Assembly (NCBI GenBank): GCA_018883785.1
Contig: JAHLFO010000045.1
Span: 1 to 50,967, forward strand
Length of the DNA: 50,967 bases
Reading direction: 5' to 3'
Source of the DNA: Candidatus Bacteroides intestinipullorum
Lineage (GTDB): Bacteria; Bacteroidota; Bacteroidia; Bacteroidales; Bacteroidaceae
Position numbers and translations under genes: made by a program. Every line of letters starts with the position of its first letter. Position 1 is the stretch's first letter. Shown here piece after piece: positions 8,513 to 23,235 of this stretch. The notes under the pieces are model-generated. The model had not been told where the DNA came from. It made no database searches and worked only from the letters and a program-made list of their open reading frames with translations.

Positions 8513-10655
8513 ATGAAACATTTAATTCTCATACTTATCGGGGTGATTTCCCTCCTTTCTGGTTATGTTCGCGCACAAGGACTGCGTTTTTTCGGCAACG
8601 AAAGCCGGATTGCCGAGCGGTCGTCGTGGTGCGTGTTTGATGAGAACAATACTTTGCCCGGAGTGCGGCAGTTGTCAATCTCTTTTGAGTATGATGTACA
8701 GAATTATTATAGTCCCGGCTACATATTCTATCTGAAAGACGCAAAGGGCGACCGGGCTTATAACCTGACCTACGTCCATAATATCGTGGAGAAAACCGGC
8801 AGCTTCATGTTCGCGCAGGATGGGAAGCAAATTTTCCAGACCTTTACTTTATCTGTTTCGTCCATTCACCGCCGGCGGATACCAGTCTCGCTTCGTCTGG
8901 ATTTTGAGTCTGGCAGGGCTGATATCCGTATCGCTGATGATTCTGCGACCGTGAGCATTGCCGAGGCAGAGAGTAAGAGAGAGTTTGTACCCCAGTTGTA
9001 TTTTGGGACCTATAGGCATATTATGGAAACGGCTTCATTTTGCTTATATGGATTGCGTGTGGAGTGTGATGGCCGGAGGTGGGATTTCCCTTTGGATGAA
9101 AGCCATGGAAATGATGTGCATGACAGTCGGGGCGTTGTTGTCGGGCAGGTGCAGAACCCAGTCTGGCTCATTAATGATGCTTTTCATTGGAAGCCGCTTT
9201 ACCGCTACTATTCTCTGTCGCCTGCCGGATTTGCATTTTCTGCTTCAAGACAGCAGGCTTTCATTTACAACCGCGATTCGCTCATTGTTTATGATTTGCA
9301 GCGTAACGAGTCGCAGGGGCGCTCTTACGACAGTCCTGCCCTGCCTGTCCGTTTGGGCATGTGCTTTTATGATGATCCGGATAGCTGCATTTATGCTTAT
9401 GAATTGAATGGTTGGGACACTTATGTGGCTCGCATAGATCCGGCTTCATGTCGTTGGCAGATGGTGGACAAGGGCAGTGTAGACCTTCAGTTACACCATC
9501 ATGGTGCTTTGTTCGGCCGGCAATCCAGGCGTTTTCTCTTTTTCGGAGGATATGGCAACCGCAGTTATTTCAATACTTTTATCCGTTACGATGTGGGTAC
9601 GAACCAATGGGACACCTTGACTTTTGACGGCGATGCCGTGGCACCACGTTTCTTTGCCGCTATGGCCATGACGCCTGATGGCAAGCACGCCTATCTTTAT
9701 GGAGGAAAGGGTAACGAGGCCGGCGACCAAAACGTAGGTATCCGTTATTATTATGACCTTTATCGTTTGGATTTGGAAAAACACCGCATTGATAAGCTGT
9801 GGGAACATGACGCCCCGGCCGAAGATTGTGTACCCGTTCGTGACATGGTGACTTCTCCGGACGGGCAGTGGCTTTATTTGCTGGCTTATCCTGAGTGGAA
9901 GCCGCAGACGCATCTCCGGCTCTACCGGTTGTCTGTAGCCGATGGGACTTATGAGGCCCTAGGGGATAGCATTCCGATGGTTTCCGAGGAAATAGCTACC
10001 AATGCAAACCTGTATTATAATGCCCGCCTGCACGAGTTTTATTGTGTTATCCAGGAATTTGGGAAATACGGGGATAACGAGACCCGCATTTACGCCCTTT
10101 CTGCACCTCCGGTGGGGGAAGATGCGGTTTGTCGTTATGATTCCCCTCAGCAGGTTTCTATTTCTTGGTGGGGATGGGGGGCTGTAGTGCTGATAGTTTG
10201 TCTGGTAGTGGCAGGAGGATTGGTGGGACGTGCTCGTTGGGCCCGGAAACGAGGTGAGAATGCCGGAACTCAACAGTTTATTGATGAACCTTGCACGACT
10301 GAAGAGCCTTCAGTGCCTATAGTTGTCTCCGATAAGGATGATGAACAATCCGTTCTGCAACCGAGGCGTAGTTCATTGTGTTTGTTTGGTCCATTTTGTG
10401 CGGTTGACAAACGCGGCCTGGATATAAGCCATTTGTTTAGTCCTAAGATACGCCATCTTTTTTTGTATATTTTAGTAAACAGTATATTGAAAGAAGGGGT
10501 GTTGTCATCCGATTTGAATGATGGTCGTCACCTATCGGCAACAAGCCCAACATGACAAGGCTTTGCAAGTATACGTCCTTTTTGCCAAGGAATATCAGCA
10601 GATGATGGGAGAGGTTTATCCAATCCGATTTGAAGATGTGGGCCTGGTTAATTGA
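8513..10655 (+). pseudogene. LamG-Kelch membrane-bound winged-helix regulator, internally deleted
   Basis: I read the start at the ATG at 8513; a TTG two codons earlier is in the same frame. After a signal peptide (ending near VRAQ) comes a LamG-like jelly-roll region, then a Kelch/galactose-oxidase-like propeller with repeats such as RRFLFFGGYGNRSYFN. A membrane segment follows at about residues 553-575 (WWGWGAVVLIVCLVVAGG). The cytoplasmic part opens like the winged-helix domain of SARP/BTAD-type regulators (LFGPF, then SPKIRHLFLYILVNSILKEG) but loses frame after SSDLND and stops at 10555. Downstream, frame 10521-10655 encodes 44 residues (HDKALQVYVLFAKEYQQMMG within) that look like the helical C-terminal end of such a protein. 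The middle is therefore missing. I infer a one-component glycan sensor for this island, now inactive. The domain names come from sequence appearance only. Confidence 0.72.
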
Positions 10656-10707
10656 AAAAAGGAATCTCATTAATCTTTTATTAATCCTTTTTCTAAGCCC
10701 TTAGTCC

Positions 10708-10715
10708 TACTTTTG
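10708..10715 (+). promoter_or_regulatory. Bacteroides-type -7 box before GH29
   Basis: TACTTTTG matches TAnnTTTG and lies 34 bases before the GH29 start codon. No convincing TTTG -33 element is at the right distance; an AT-rich ATTAATCTTTTATTAATCC stretch lies there instead. Confidence 0.5.
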
Positions 10716-10748
10716 CTGGCATCATTCATTTAAAATGTACCGAAAATC

Positions 10749-11950
10749 ATGAAACTGAAGAGATTCATCCTCGCCGCAGGGATTAGTGCGGCAACCACGG
10801 TCGGCGTGATGGCGCAGAAAGCTCCTGAACCGTGCGGCCTTGTGCCCAGTGAGAGACAATTGGAATGGTATGACCGCGAGATGATTGCCTTCTTCCATTT
10901 TGGGCTTAATACTTTCGAGGAGTTTGTGAACGAAGGCGATGGCAAGGCACCGGCCGCTCTTTTCAACCCTACAGCCTTGGACTGTACCCAGTGGATGCAG
11001 GTGTTGAAATCGGCGGGTATCCCTGCCGCCATCCTGACGGCCAAACATGCCGACGGTTTTTGTCTTTGGCCTAGCCGTTATACGGACTATTGTGTCAAAA
11101 ACGCTGCCTGGAAAAACGGGAAAGGGTGCAGCCGGACTGTGTCATTTTTGGCACCAAGAATTCTTATCCTTTTGCCGATGTACGTTGGATGGGCAATGAA
11201 CGTGGTGAGGTCGGTGATCCTTGTTGGGCTACTACCGACTCTGTGGCTATTCGCGATGAGGCTGCCTATTACCAGGCTCTGAACGAAGGAGTTTGGGACG
11301 GAGATGCATACGTACCGGCTGAGACCGATGTCTCCATTCGTCCCAGCTGGTTCTATCATGCCGAGGAAGATGTACGTGTCAAGTCGGTCAAGGAGTTGTG
11401 GGACATTTATTGCACATCGGTGGGTCACAACAGCGTTCTGTTACTCAACTTGCCGCCGGATCGTCGGGGGCTTATCCATCCCACCGACTCTTTGCATGTG
11501 GCTTTGCTGGCCCAAGGATTGAAGGAAACATTTGGACACAACCTGTTGGCAGACAGCCGCGTGACAGCCACCAACGAACGGGGAGGAAGATTTTCCGCCA
11601 AGAACCTGGTAGACAATGATAAATCTACGTATTACGCAGGACGTGACGGCCATGTGAAGAGCGATGTCGTATTCCGTTTGCCTAAAGCCGCCACGTTTGA
11701 CTGCTTGATGGCGGAAGAGGTTATAGAACTGGGGCACCGCACTTCGCGTTGGAGTGTAGAGTATTCGGATGACGGTCGCCATTGGACTCCCATTGCCGAG
11801 GCTACTGGCAAACAAAGCATCGGTCATAAATGGATAGTTCGCTTTGCTCCGGTTACGGCACGCTATGTCCGTCTCCGTATCGAAGATGGTCGGGCTTGTC
11901 CGGCACTCCATACATTTGGAGTATATCGCCAGTCTGAACTTTTTAGATGA
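10749..11950 (+). pseudogene. GH29 alpha-L-fucosidase with catalytic-core deletion
   Basis: Frame 1 (10749-11282) encodes a signal peptide and the start of a GH29 (beta/alpha)8 domain up to the segment NAAWKNGKG. Another frame resumes at QPDCVIFGTKN and runs to 11950 through WFYHAEEDVRVKSV and a C-terminal F5/8-type (CBM32-like) beta-sandwich. From memory of the family, intact relatives have roughly 70-90 more residues between these points, including the WWDG segment that carries the catalytic nucleophile Asp. That segment is absent here, and the frame changes at the junction (about 11116-11127). At the junction, CGGGAAAGG can be read both as the NGKG codons and as the codons before QPDC, which suggests deletion between short direct repeats. 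The protein cannot be an active fucosidase. The GH2 gene follows after 18 bases. Confidence 0.88.
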
Positions 11951-15556
<3,606 letters not shown>

Positions 15557-15583
15557 TAAAACGGTCAAGGCCGATATGTGTAA

Positions 15584-17236
<1,653 letters not shown>

Positions 17237-17267
17237 GGCATGAGGGTTTTCTCAAACTAACCTATTG

Positions 17268-17306
17268 GCGGGCAAGACGGGAAGCCGTTTTGCCCGCTTT
17301 TGTTTT
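17268..17306 (+). terminator. Intrinsic terminator of guaB
   Basis: A 13-bp stem (17268-17280 with 17285-17297, one G-U pair) around a GAAG loop, followed by TTTTGTTTTG. A textbook rho-independent terminator. Confidence 0.92.
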
Positions 17307-17348
17307 GCCGTCCTTTGCCTTTCTCCGAGGGGGGTAGTTGCTGCCCGT

Positions 17349-17414
17349 GCTTAGCTGCTCTTGCGCCCGTGCTTGGCCGCTCTTGCGCCCGTGCTTACCC
17401 GCTCCTCTGCCTAT
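17349..17414. repeat. 22-bp tandem repeat array before the PPIase operon
   Basis: Three units of exactly 22 bp (17349-17370, 17371-17392, 17393-17414). Each starts GCTT; the first two end GCTCTTGCGCCCGT and the last ends TGCCTAT. A degenerate unit may precede at 17327-17348. The period is not a multiple of three, so the frame changes in each unit, which argues against coding. The same unit, with an identical 18-base block, recurs upstream of the GH5 gene at 40084-40149. Confidence 0.8.
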
Positions 17415-17462
17415 GCGTTCAGAAATAGGGGGTTACGGATTGCATATTTTCCCCTGCTGGCA

Positions 17463-17493
17463 TTGGCATATCCCGGAATTATGTGTTACTTTG
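17463..17493 (+). promoter_or_regulatory. Probable promoter of the PPIase operon
   Basis: TTG at 17463-17465, then 20 bases, then TTACTTTG at 17486-17493, one mismatch from the -7 consensus TAnnTTTG. It lies 35 bases before the ATG at 17528. The first possible ATG, at 17513, would give a leader of only a few bases. Confidence 0.5.
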
Positions 17494-17527
17494 CATACCC
17501 AATTAATATGGAATGTACAGACTCGAT

Positions 17528-18946
17528 ATGCAGAAGATTCTTAGTAGCTTGTTAATGCTTTGGGCGTGTTTGCCGTCGCTGTATGCTTTGGGCGGCGGAG
17601 ATGTTGATCCCGTGTTGATGCGCGTGGGTTGTTGTGAGGTGACACGTTCGGAGTTTGAATATTATTATAACCGTGCCGCCCGCCAGACCATCGGGGGGCT
17701 ATCGCCCAAGGCGTATGCCCGTTCGTTCACCGATTTTAAGCTGAAGGTGCAGGCTGCCGAGGCGGCCGGATTGGACACTATCCCGGCTTTTCGTGACGAG
17801 ATGGCGGCTTATCGGGCCAGAATGTCGGTCGAGTGGCTGACAGACTCGGCCGCGCTGGCTCGTGCCTTGCGCCGCCGCTATGCCCGCTTGGTGGCAGCTG
17901 GTCCCGCTGTCCGCGTGGAGCAGGTGTGTAGACGTCTGCCCCAGAATGTCACGGGGGCTGCGCTCCGGGCAGCTGTCGTGCAGATGGATTCCATCTACGA
18001 GGCTTTGTGTCAGGCGGGGCCCGAGGCTTTCGGAGACTTCGTGCGACGTTTTTCGGACGACGATTCCGTCCGTTGGGTGCGTCGGCTGGAGGTGACGGCC
18101 GAGTTTGCGGACACGGTGTTCACCTTGAAGCCCGGCGCGTGGTCGCGTCCCTTCTTCACGCCTCGCGGCCTGCACATTGTCCGTGTGTTGGGGCGGGCGG
18201 AGGTGCCTCCTTTCGAGGCGGTGCGCGATTCGTTGTTGCACTCCAGTCCTCGCTGTGTGGAGGAGGCGGCCCGCGTCTGGGCCGACCGCCGGAAAGCGGC
18301 TTATGGCTATGAGGCTTCCGGCCGGTTGACCGACCGCCAAGTGCGGCAGATACTGGTCGCCGAATACGACCGCCTGGAGCGGGAGATTCCGGCCTACCGC
18401 CTGGCTCTGCAATCCTACCGTGAAGAGGCTTTAGCCCGTGCTGCCGACCGCCTGGAAGCCACGCGGCTGGTTGTTGCCAACGAGCAAGCCCTGCAAGACT
18501 ATTTCCATCGTCACCGTTCGGATTATCATTGGGAGACGCCGCGTTTCCGGGGCATTGTCCTGCACTGCGCAGGCAAGCGGGTGGCCAAGCGGGCGCGCAA
18601 GATGCTGAAGCACCTGCCCGAGACGGAATGGAGCAATGCCGTCCGCCTGATGTTCAATAAGGAGGAGGTGCAGATCCAGGCTGAGCAAGGCACGTTTGCG
18701 CCGGGTGACAACGCCGTGGTGGACGAGCGCATCTTCAAGCAAGGCGAAGCGCCCGAAGTCAAGGGTTTTCCCTATACGGTCTTGCTGGGCAAGAAACAGA
18801 AAGGACCTTCCGACTATCGCGAGGTGCGCCCCGCTCTGTTGGCCGATTATCGTGCCGCCCACGAGGGGCAATGGCTGGCCGCGTTGCGTGCCGATAGTAA
18901 GGTTGAAATAAACCAAGAGGTTTTAAAAACCGTTAATAATCACTGA
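17528..18946 (+). CDS. Periplasmic parvulin-like peptidyl-prolyl isomerase (SurA-like)
   Basis: A 472-residue secreted protein from the ATG at 17528; an ATG five codons earlier is possible. The signal peptide is MQKILSSLLMLWACLPSLYA. The first half resembles the SurA N-terminal chaperone fold. A parvulin-like segment lies at about 180-240 (FSDDDSVRWV to RGLHIVRVLGR), and a second weaker one near the C-terminus reads GFPYTVLLGKK. It probably assists outer-membrane protein folding in the periplasm. It is the first gene of a tightly packed operon; its stop overlaps the next ATG (TGATG). It is more divergent than the third gene of the set, so catalytic activity is uncertain. Confidence 0.75.
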   Translation: MQKILSSLLMLWACLPSLYALGGGDVDPVLMRVGCCEVTRSEFEYYYNRAARQTIGGLSPKAYARSFTDFKLKVQAAEAAGLDTIPAFRDEMAAYRARMSVEWLTDSAALARALRRRYARLVAAGPAVRVEQVCRRLPQNVTGAALRAAVVQMDSIYEALCQAGPEAFGDFVRRFSDDDSVRWVRRLEVTAEFADTVFTLKPGAWSRPFFTPRGLHIVRVLGRAEVPPFEAVRDSLLHSSPRCVEEAARVWADRRKAAYGYEASGRLTDRQVRQILVAEYDRLEREIPAYRLALQSYREEALARAADRLEATRLVVANEQALQDYFHRHRSDYHWETPRFRGIVLHCAGKRVAKRARKMLKHLPETEWSNAVRLMFNKEEVQIQAEQGTFAPGDNAVVDERIFKQGEAPEVKGFPYTVLLGKKQKGPSDYREVRPALLADYRAAHEGQWLAALRADSKVEINQEVLKTVNNH

Positions 18947-19860
18947 TGCAACCGATTAAAGCCGTATCTTCGCTGCTTGTTAAAAAAGTAATGCGCCGAA
19001 TGCGAATAACCTTTTGCGGACTTTGGCTTGTCTTGCTTTGCTTGGCGTGCAGCCCTTCGTATGATCATAAGGGCAAGACGCCGTTGGTGGAGGTGGATGG
19101 TCGTTTCCTTTACCGGGAAGACTTACAGGCGGTGTTGCCCGCCGGTCTGTCGGCCGACGACAGCCTGCTGTTTGCCGACAACTACGTGCGCAATTGGGTG
19201 GAGGAAGTCTTGCTGTATGACAAGGCCGAGGAGAACATTCCGGACAATGCCGAGGTGGATCGTCTGGTGGCCAATTACCGCAAGTCGCTCATCCTGCACA
19301 TCTACCAGCAGGCGTTGATACACCAGAAGCTGGTGGCGCAAGTGACCGAGGACGAGGTGCAATCCTACTACCGGGACAATCAGAACCTGTTCAAGGTGGA
19401 TCGCCCCTTAATCAAGGGCCTGTTCATCAAGGTGCCGCTCAAGGCACCGCAGCTGGCCGATGTGCGCCGCTGGTACCGATCGGATAACCACGAGGCCGTG
19501 GAACATCTGGAGAAGTACAGCCTGCGCAACGCCGTGAAGTACGAGTATTTCTACGACAAGTGGCTTCCCGCCGCCGATGTGCTGGACCAGTTGCCCGAAG
19601 GAGGCGTGGCGGCAGAAGCGGCCCTGCGGCAGAAGCGGCCGGTGGAGCTGGCGGATACCGCCTTCCACTATTTTCTGAATGTCACCGACTATCGGGCGGT
19701 GGGCGAGGACGAGCCTTACGAGATGGCGCGGGCACATGCGCGGGAACTCTTGCTGAACATCCGTCAGGTGGAGTTCATGCGTCAGGTGCGGGAAGACCTC
19801 TATCGCCGGGCGGTGGAGAATGACGAGATAATCTATTACACGAATACTATAGAAGAATGA
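18946..19860 (+). CDS. SurA-N-like PPIase-associated lipoprotein
   Basis: A 304-residue protein whose ATG overlaps the previous stop. Methionines at 18991 and 19000 are other possible starts that leave a normal lipoprotein signal (WLVLLCLACS). After the lipid Cys come a VEVDGRFLYREDL segment and a long helical region, as in the SurA/PpiC chaperone N-domain. A family-typical parvulin active-site signature is not obvious, so it may be a chaperone without isomerase activity. The frame ends by overlapping the next gene (ATGA at 19857-19860). Its place between two SurA-like genes implies a shared role in envelope protein folding, probably anchored to a membrane by lipid. Confidence 0.7.
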   Translation: MQPIKAVSSLLVKKVMRRMRITFCGLWLVLLCLACSPSYDHKGKTPLVEVDGRFLYREDLQAVLPAGLSADDSLLFADNYVRNWVEEVLLYDKAEENIPDNAEVDRLVANYRKSLILHIYQQALIHQKLVAQVTEDEVQSYYRDNQNLFKVDRPLIKGLFIKVPLKAPQLADVRRWYRSDNHEAVEHLEKYSLRNAVKYEYFYDKWLPAADVLDQLPEGGVAAEAALRQKRPVELADTAFHYFLNVTDYRAVGEDEPYEMARAHARELLLNIRQVEFMRQVREDLYRRAVENDEIIYYTNTIEE

Positions 19861-21221
19861 GAATGAACGTGAGAACAGCCGTATTGTGTGTCTTGATGCT
19901 TTGTTTGGGCGTGAGTGCCTTTGCGCAAGACAACGTGGTGGACGAAGTGGTCTGGGTGGTGGGCGACGAAGCCATCCTGAAGTCTGAAGTTGAGGAGGCG
20001 CGTCTTCAGGCCATCTGGCAGGGACGCCGCTTTGATGCCGACCCCTATTGCGTGATTCCCGAGGAGATAGCCGTGCAGAAGCTCTTCCTCCATCAGGCCG
20101 AATTGGACAGTATCGAGGTGTCCGAGAACGAGGTTGTCAGCCGGGTGGATTATCAGACCAACCAGTATATTTCCGCCATCGGCTCGCGCGAAAAGATGGA
20201 GGAATACTTCAACAAGACCTCCAGCCAGATTCGCGAGACGCTGCGCGAGAATGTCCGCGACGGACTGCGTGTGGAGGGGATGCAGCGCAAGCTGGTAGGC
20301 GAAATCAAGGTGACACCCGCCGAGGTGCGTCGCCACTTCCAAAGTTTGCCGCCGGACAGCATCCCCTACGTGCCCACCCAGGTAGAGGTGCAGATCATCA
20401 CCCAGCAGCCCCGTATCCCCATTCAGGAGATAGAAGCCGTCAAAGCCCGCCTGCGTGAGTTCACCGACCGTGTCAACAAGGGCGAGACCAGCTTCTCTAC
20501 CTTGGCGCGCATGTATTCCGAGGACCGCGGTTCGGCGATGAATGGTGGCGAATTGCCGTTCATGGGCCGCGGACAGTTGGATCCCGCCTTTGCCAACGTG
20601 GCTTTCAACTTGCAGACGCCCGAGAAGATTTCCAAGATTGTCGAGTCCGAGTATGGTTTCCACATCATCCAGTTGCTGGAGAAACGTGGCGATCGCATCC
20701 GCGTGCGCCACATTCTGCTGAAGCCCCATGTGCCCGACTCTGCCCTCACCGCCGGCATGGCACGCTTGGATTCCATTGCCGATGACATCCGCAACGAGAA
20801 GTTCAAGTTCGAGGAGGCCGCAGCCGTCTTGTCCGAGGACAAGGACACGCGCAACAACCACGGCCTGCTGCCCAACCCCTATAACAACACGTCTCGCTTC
20901 GAGATGCAGGAACTGCCCCCCGAGATAGCCAAGGTGGTGGACAAAATGGAGGTGGGCGAGATTTCCAAAGCCTTCACGATGATTCCCCAGAACACCGGCA
21001 AGGAAGTCTGCGTCATCGTCAAGCTGAAGAGCCGCATTAATGGCCATAAAGCCACCATCTCCGAGGACTATCAGCGGCTGAAGGACATCGTGCTGGAGAA
21101 ACGCCGGGGCGAAGTGCTGGAGGACTGGATCCGCGAGAAGCAGAAGACCACCTACGTGCGTATCAAGGACTCCTGGAAGCACAACTGCGCCTTCAAGTAC
21201 CCCGGGTGGATTAAAGATTGA
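19857..21221 (+). CDS. surA: Periplasmic chaperone and PPIase SurA
   Basis: A 454-residue protein with a signal peptide ending SAFAQ. The SurA N-domain (DEVVWVVGDEAILKSEVE) is followed by two parvulin domains. The first is clear at about 170-285, with the signature LARMYSEDRGSAMNGGELPF and its closing GFHIIQLLEKR. The second (about 285-390) begins RVRHILLKPH. SurA delivers unfolded outer-membrane proteins to the BAM complex. The start overlaps the preceding stop by four bases (ATGA), indicating translational coupling. It is the best conserved of the three SurA-like proteins in this operon. Confidence 0.88.
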   Translation: MRMNVRTAVLCVLMLCLGVSAFAQDNVVDEVVWVVGDEAILKSEVEEARLQAIWQGRRFDADPYCVIPEEIAVQKLFLHQAELDSIEVSENEVVSRVDYQTNQYISAIGSREKMEEYFNKTSSQIRETLRENVRDGLRVEGMQRKLVGEIKVTPAEVRRHFQSLPPDSIPYVPTQVEVQIITQQPRIPIQEIEAVKARLREFTDRVNKGETSFSTLARMYSEDRGSAMNGGELPFMGRGQLDPAFANVAFNLQTPEKISKIVESEYGFHIIQLLEKRGDRIRVRHILLKPHVPDSALTAGMARLDSIADDIRNEKFKFEEAAAVLSEDKDTRNNHGLLPNPYNNTSRFEMQELPPEIAKVVDKMEVGEISKAFTMIPQNTGKEVCVIVKLKSRINGHKATISEDYQRLKDIVLEKRRGEVLEDWIREKQKTTYVRIKDSWKHNCAFKYPGWIKD

Positions 21222-21235
21222 TATTCATAGACTTT

Positions 21236-22906
21236 ATGCAGAAATACAAGACGAAAAGCCTATTGACCGGCAGGCACAGATTCCTCTGGATGGGGATTCT
21301 GTGCCTGTTTGGCGTTGCGTGGCTGGGCGCCCAGGAACCCCAAGGAGGACAACCGGAAAAGAAGAAGACCCGCGTGGATCTGCTTTATGCCGACTCTGCC
21401 GTGGCGGACAAGGAGCAGCGGCCCGATGTGCAAGTGCTCATTGGCTCGGTGCGCCTGAAGCATGACAGCATGTACATGTGGTGCGACAGTGCCCTCATCT
21501 TCGAGAAAATCAACTCCGTAGAGGCATTCGGCAACGTCCGGATGGAGCAAGGCGACACGCTTTTCATCTACGGGGACTACCTCTATTACGACGGCTTGGC
21601 GCAGCTGGCCATGCTGCGCGAGAACGTGCGTATGATCAATCGCGAGACTGTCCTCACCACGGACAGCCTGAACTACGACCGGGTGATGAACCTGGGCTAT
21701 TACTTTGAGGGAGGCACCTTGCAGGACACGGTCAACGTCCTCAATTCCTGGTGGGGCGAATATAGTCCTGCCACCAAGCTGGCTGTATTCAATGAGGATG
21801 TCGAGTTGGTCAATCCCCGCTTCGTACTGACTTCGGACACCCTGAAGTACAGCACGCTGACCAAGGTGGCTACCATCTTGGGACCCTCGGACATCGTGAG
21901 CGACAACAATCATATCTACTCCGAACGTGGCATCTATAACACTGTCACCGAGCAGGCCGAACTGATGGATCGCTCTGTCCTGACCAACCAAGGGCGCAAG
22001 CTGACGGGCGACAGCCTGTTTTACGACCGCATGGCGGGCTATGGCGAGGCGTTCCGCAACGTGCAGCTCAATGACACGGTGAACCGCAACATGCTGACCG
22101 GTGATTATTGCTTCTACAACGAACTGACCGGAAACGCCGTGGCAACGGATCGCGCCGTGGCAGTGGACTACAGTCAGGGCGATTCGCTCTTCATGCACGC
22201 CGACACGTTGAGGCTGGTGACGCACAACTTCGAAACTGATTCCGTATGGCGCGAGACGCGAGCCTACTATAAGGTGCGGGCTTGGCGCTCCAATGTCCAG
22301 GCGGTCTGCGACTCCCTAGTCTACAGTTCCAAAGACTCCTGTATGACGATGTACCGGGACCCCATCCTGTGGAGCGGTCCCCAGCAACTTCTGGGCGAAG
22401 AAATCAAGGTCTACATGAACGACAGCACCATCGACTGGGCGCACATTATCAACCAGGCCCTGGCCATCGAGCAGATGGACTCCGTGCACTACAACCAGGT
22501 GTCCGGACAGGAGATGATGGCCTACTTCCGTGACGGCGAAATGCGCCAAGTGGATGTCAACGGCAGCGTCCTTGTGATTTATTATCCCATAGACGAGAAG
22601 GATTCCACGAAGATAGGCATGGACTACACCGAGGGCGGCTTCTTGCGGATGTTCCTCAAGGATCGGAAGCTGGAGCGCGGTGCCTTCATCGGCAAGGCCA
22701 CAGGTACCATGTATCCCATGGACCAGATACCTGCGGATAAGTACCGTTTGCCTTCTTTCGCGTGGTTTGACTATGTGCGTCCGCTCAACAAGGAGGACAT
22801 CTTCAATTGGCGGGGCAAGCACGCCGACCAGGTGCTGAAGAAGACCGACCGCGGCCCCGTCGTCTCGCCCCGGGAGATGCGCATCGGCCGCATAGAGAAG
22901 AAGTAG
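21236..22906 (+). CDS. OstA/LptA-like outer-membrane biogenesis protein
   Basis: About 556 residues from the ATG at 21236; a TTG at 21218 overlapping the surA stop is the longer alternative. A membrane or signal segment lies at the N-terminus (WMGILCLFGVAWLGAQ). It then has repeating beta-strand units of the OstA/LptA type (DVQVLIGSVRLKHDSMYMWC, then EAFGNVRMEQGDTLFIYGD), continuing over most of the length with many YY and DT/DS turns. Such proteins form a beta-jelly-roll bridge for lipopolysaccharide transport. Its position behind surA fits an envelope-assembly operon. The length exceeds LptA and resembles the long OstA-like proteins of Bacteroidota; which Lpt component it corresponds to cannot be settled here. 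Confidence 0.75.
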   Translation: MQKYKTKSLLTGRHRFLWMGILCLFGVAWLGAQEPQGGQPEKKKTRVDLLYADSAVADKEQRPDVQVLIGSVRLKHDSMYMWCDSALIFEKINSVEAFGNVRMEQGDTLFIYGDYLYYDGLAQLAMLRENVRMINRETVLTTDSLNYDRVMNLGYYFEGGTLQDTVNVLNSWWGEYSPATKLAVFNEDVELVNPRFVLTSDTLKYSTLTKVATILGPSDIVSDNNHIYSERGIYNTVTEQAELMDRSVLTNQGRKLTGDSLFYDRMAGYGEAFRNVQLNDTVNRNMLTGDYCFYNELTGNAVATDRAVAVDYSQGDSLFMHADTLRLVTHNFETDSVWRETRAYYKVRAWRSNVQAVCDSLVYSSKDSCMTMYRDPILWSGPQQLLGEEIKVYMNDSTIDWAHIINQALAIEQMDSVHYNQVSGQEMMAYFRDGEMRQVDVNGSVLVIYYPIDEKDSTKIGMDYTEGGFLRMFLKDRKLERGAFIGKATGTMYPMDQIPADKYRLPSFAWFDYVRPLNKEDIFNWRGKHADQVLKKTDRGPVVSPREMRIGRIEKK

Positions 22907-22912
22907 CGGCGT

Positions 22913-23197
22913 ATGGGACTCTTCAGACAGCCGAAACCCAAGCGTTTCCATCATCCCTACATTTACGTAGACGAACGTAAAGAGCGCTTGGAGCGTATGC
23001 GCGACCAGGCGCGGCAAGAGCTGGGACTGCCCCGCGAGCGGCCGGTCTGTCCGGAGAACATCCGGGGCAAGCTGATCGGGCAGACCACGCACCTCCGCCG
23101 ACGCAGGGAGCGGGGCATCCGCGCATGGCATCCCGCCGTGTTGATCTTCCTCATCGCGCTGCTGGTGTGTTTGTGGTATGTCTTGACTGCTCAATGA
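22913..23197 (+). CDS. Small basic membrane protein of the surA-mutL block
   Basis: 94 residues. The N-terminal two thirds are very basic (RERLERMRDQARQELG and a run of RRRRER). One membrane segment lies at the C-terminus (AVLIFLIALLVCLWYVL). It is predicted to be tail-anchored with the charged part in the cytoplasm. It starts seven bases after the OstA-like gene and precedes mutL, so it belongs to the operon. I do not recognise a named family and assign no function. Confidence 0.7.
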   Translation: MGLFRQPKPKRFHHPYIYVDERKERLERMRDQARQELGLPRERPVCPENIRGKLIGQTTHLRRRRERGIRAWHPAVLIFLIALLVCLWYVLTAQ

Positions 23198-23235
23198 TTA
23201 ATGATTATTTAATAAGGAAAGGAGTGTAGTTACAC

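Noticed and set aside
17349..17414. 22-bp arrays as a CRISPR
   Set aside because: The repeats are contiguous with no spacers, units vary, and no cas genes are present.
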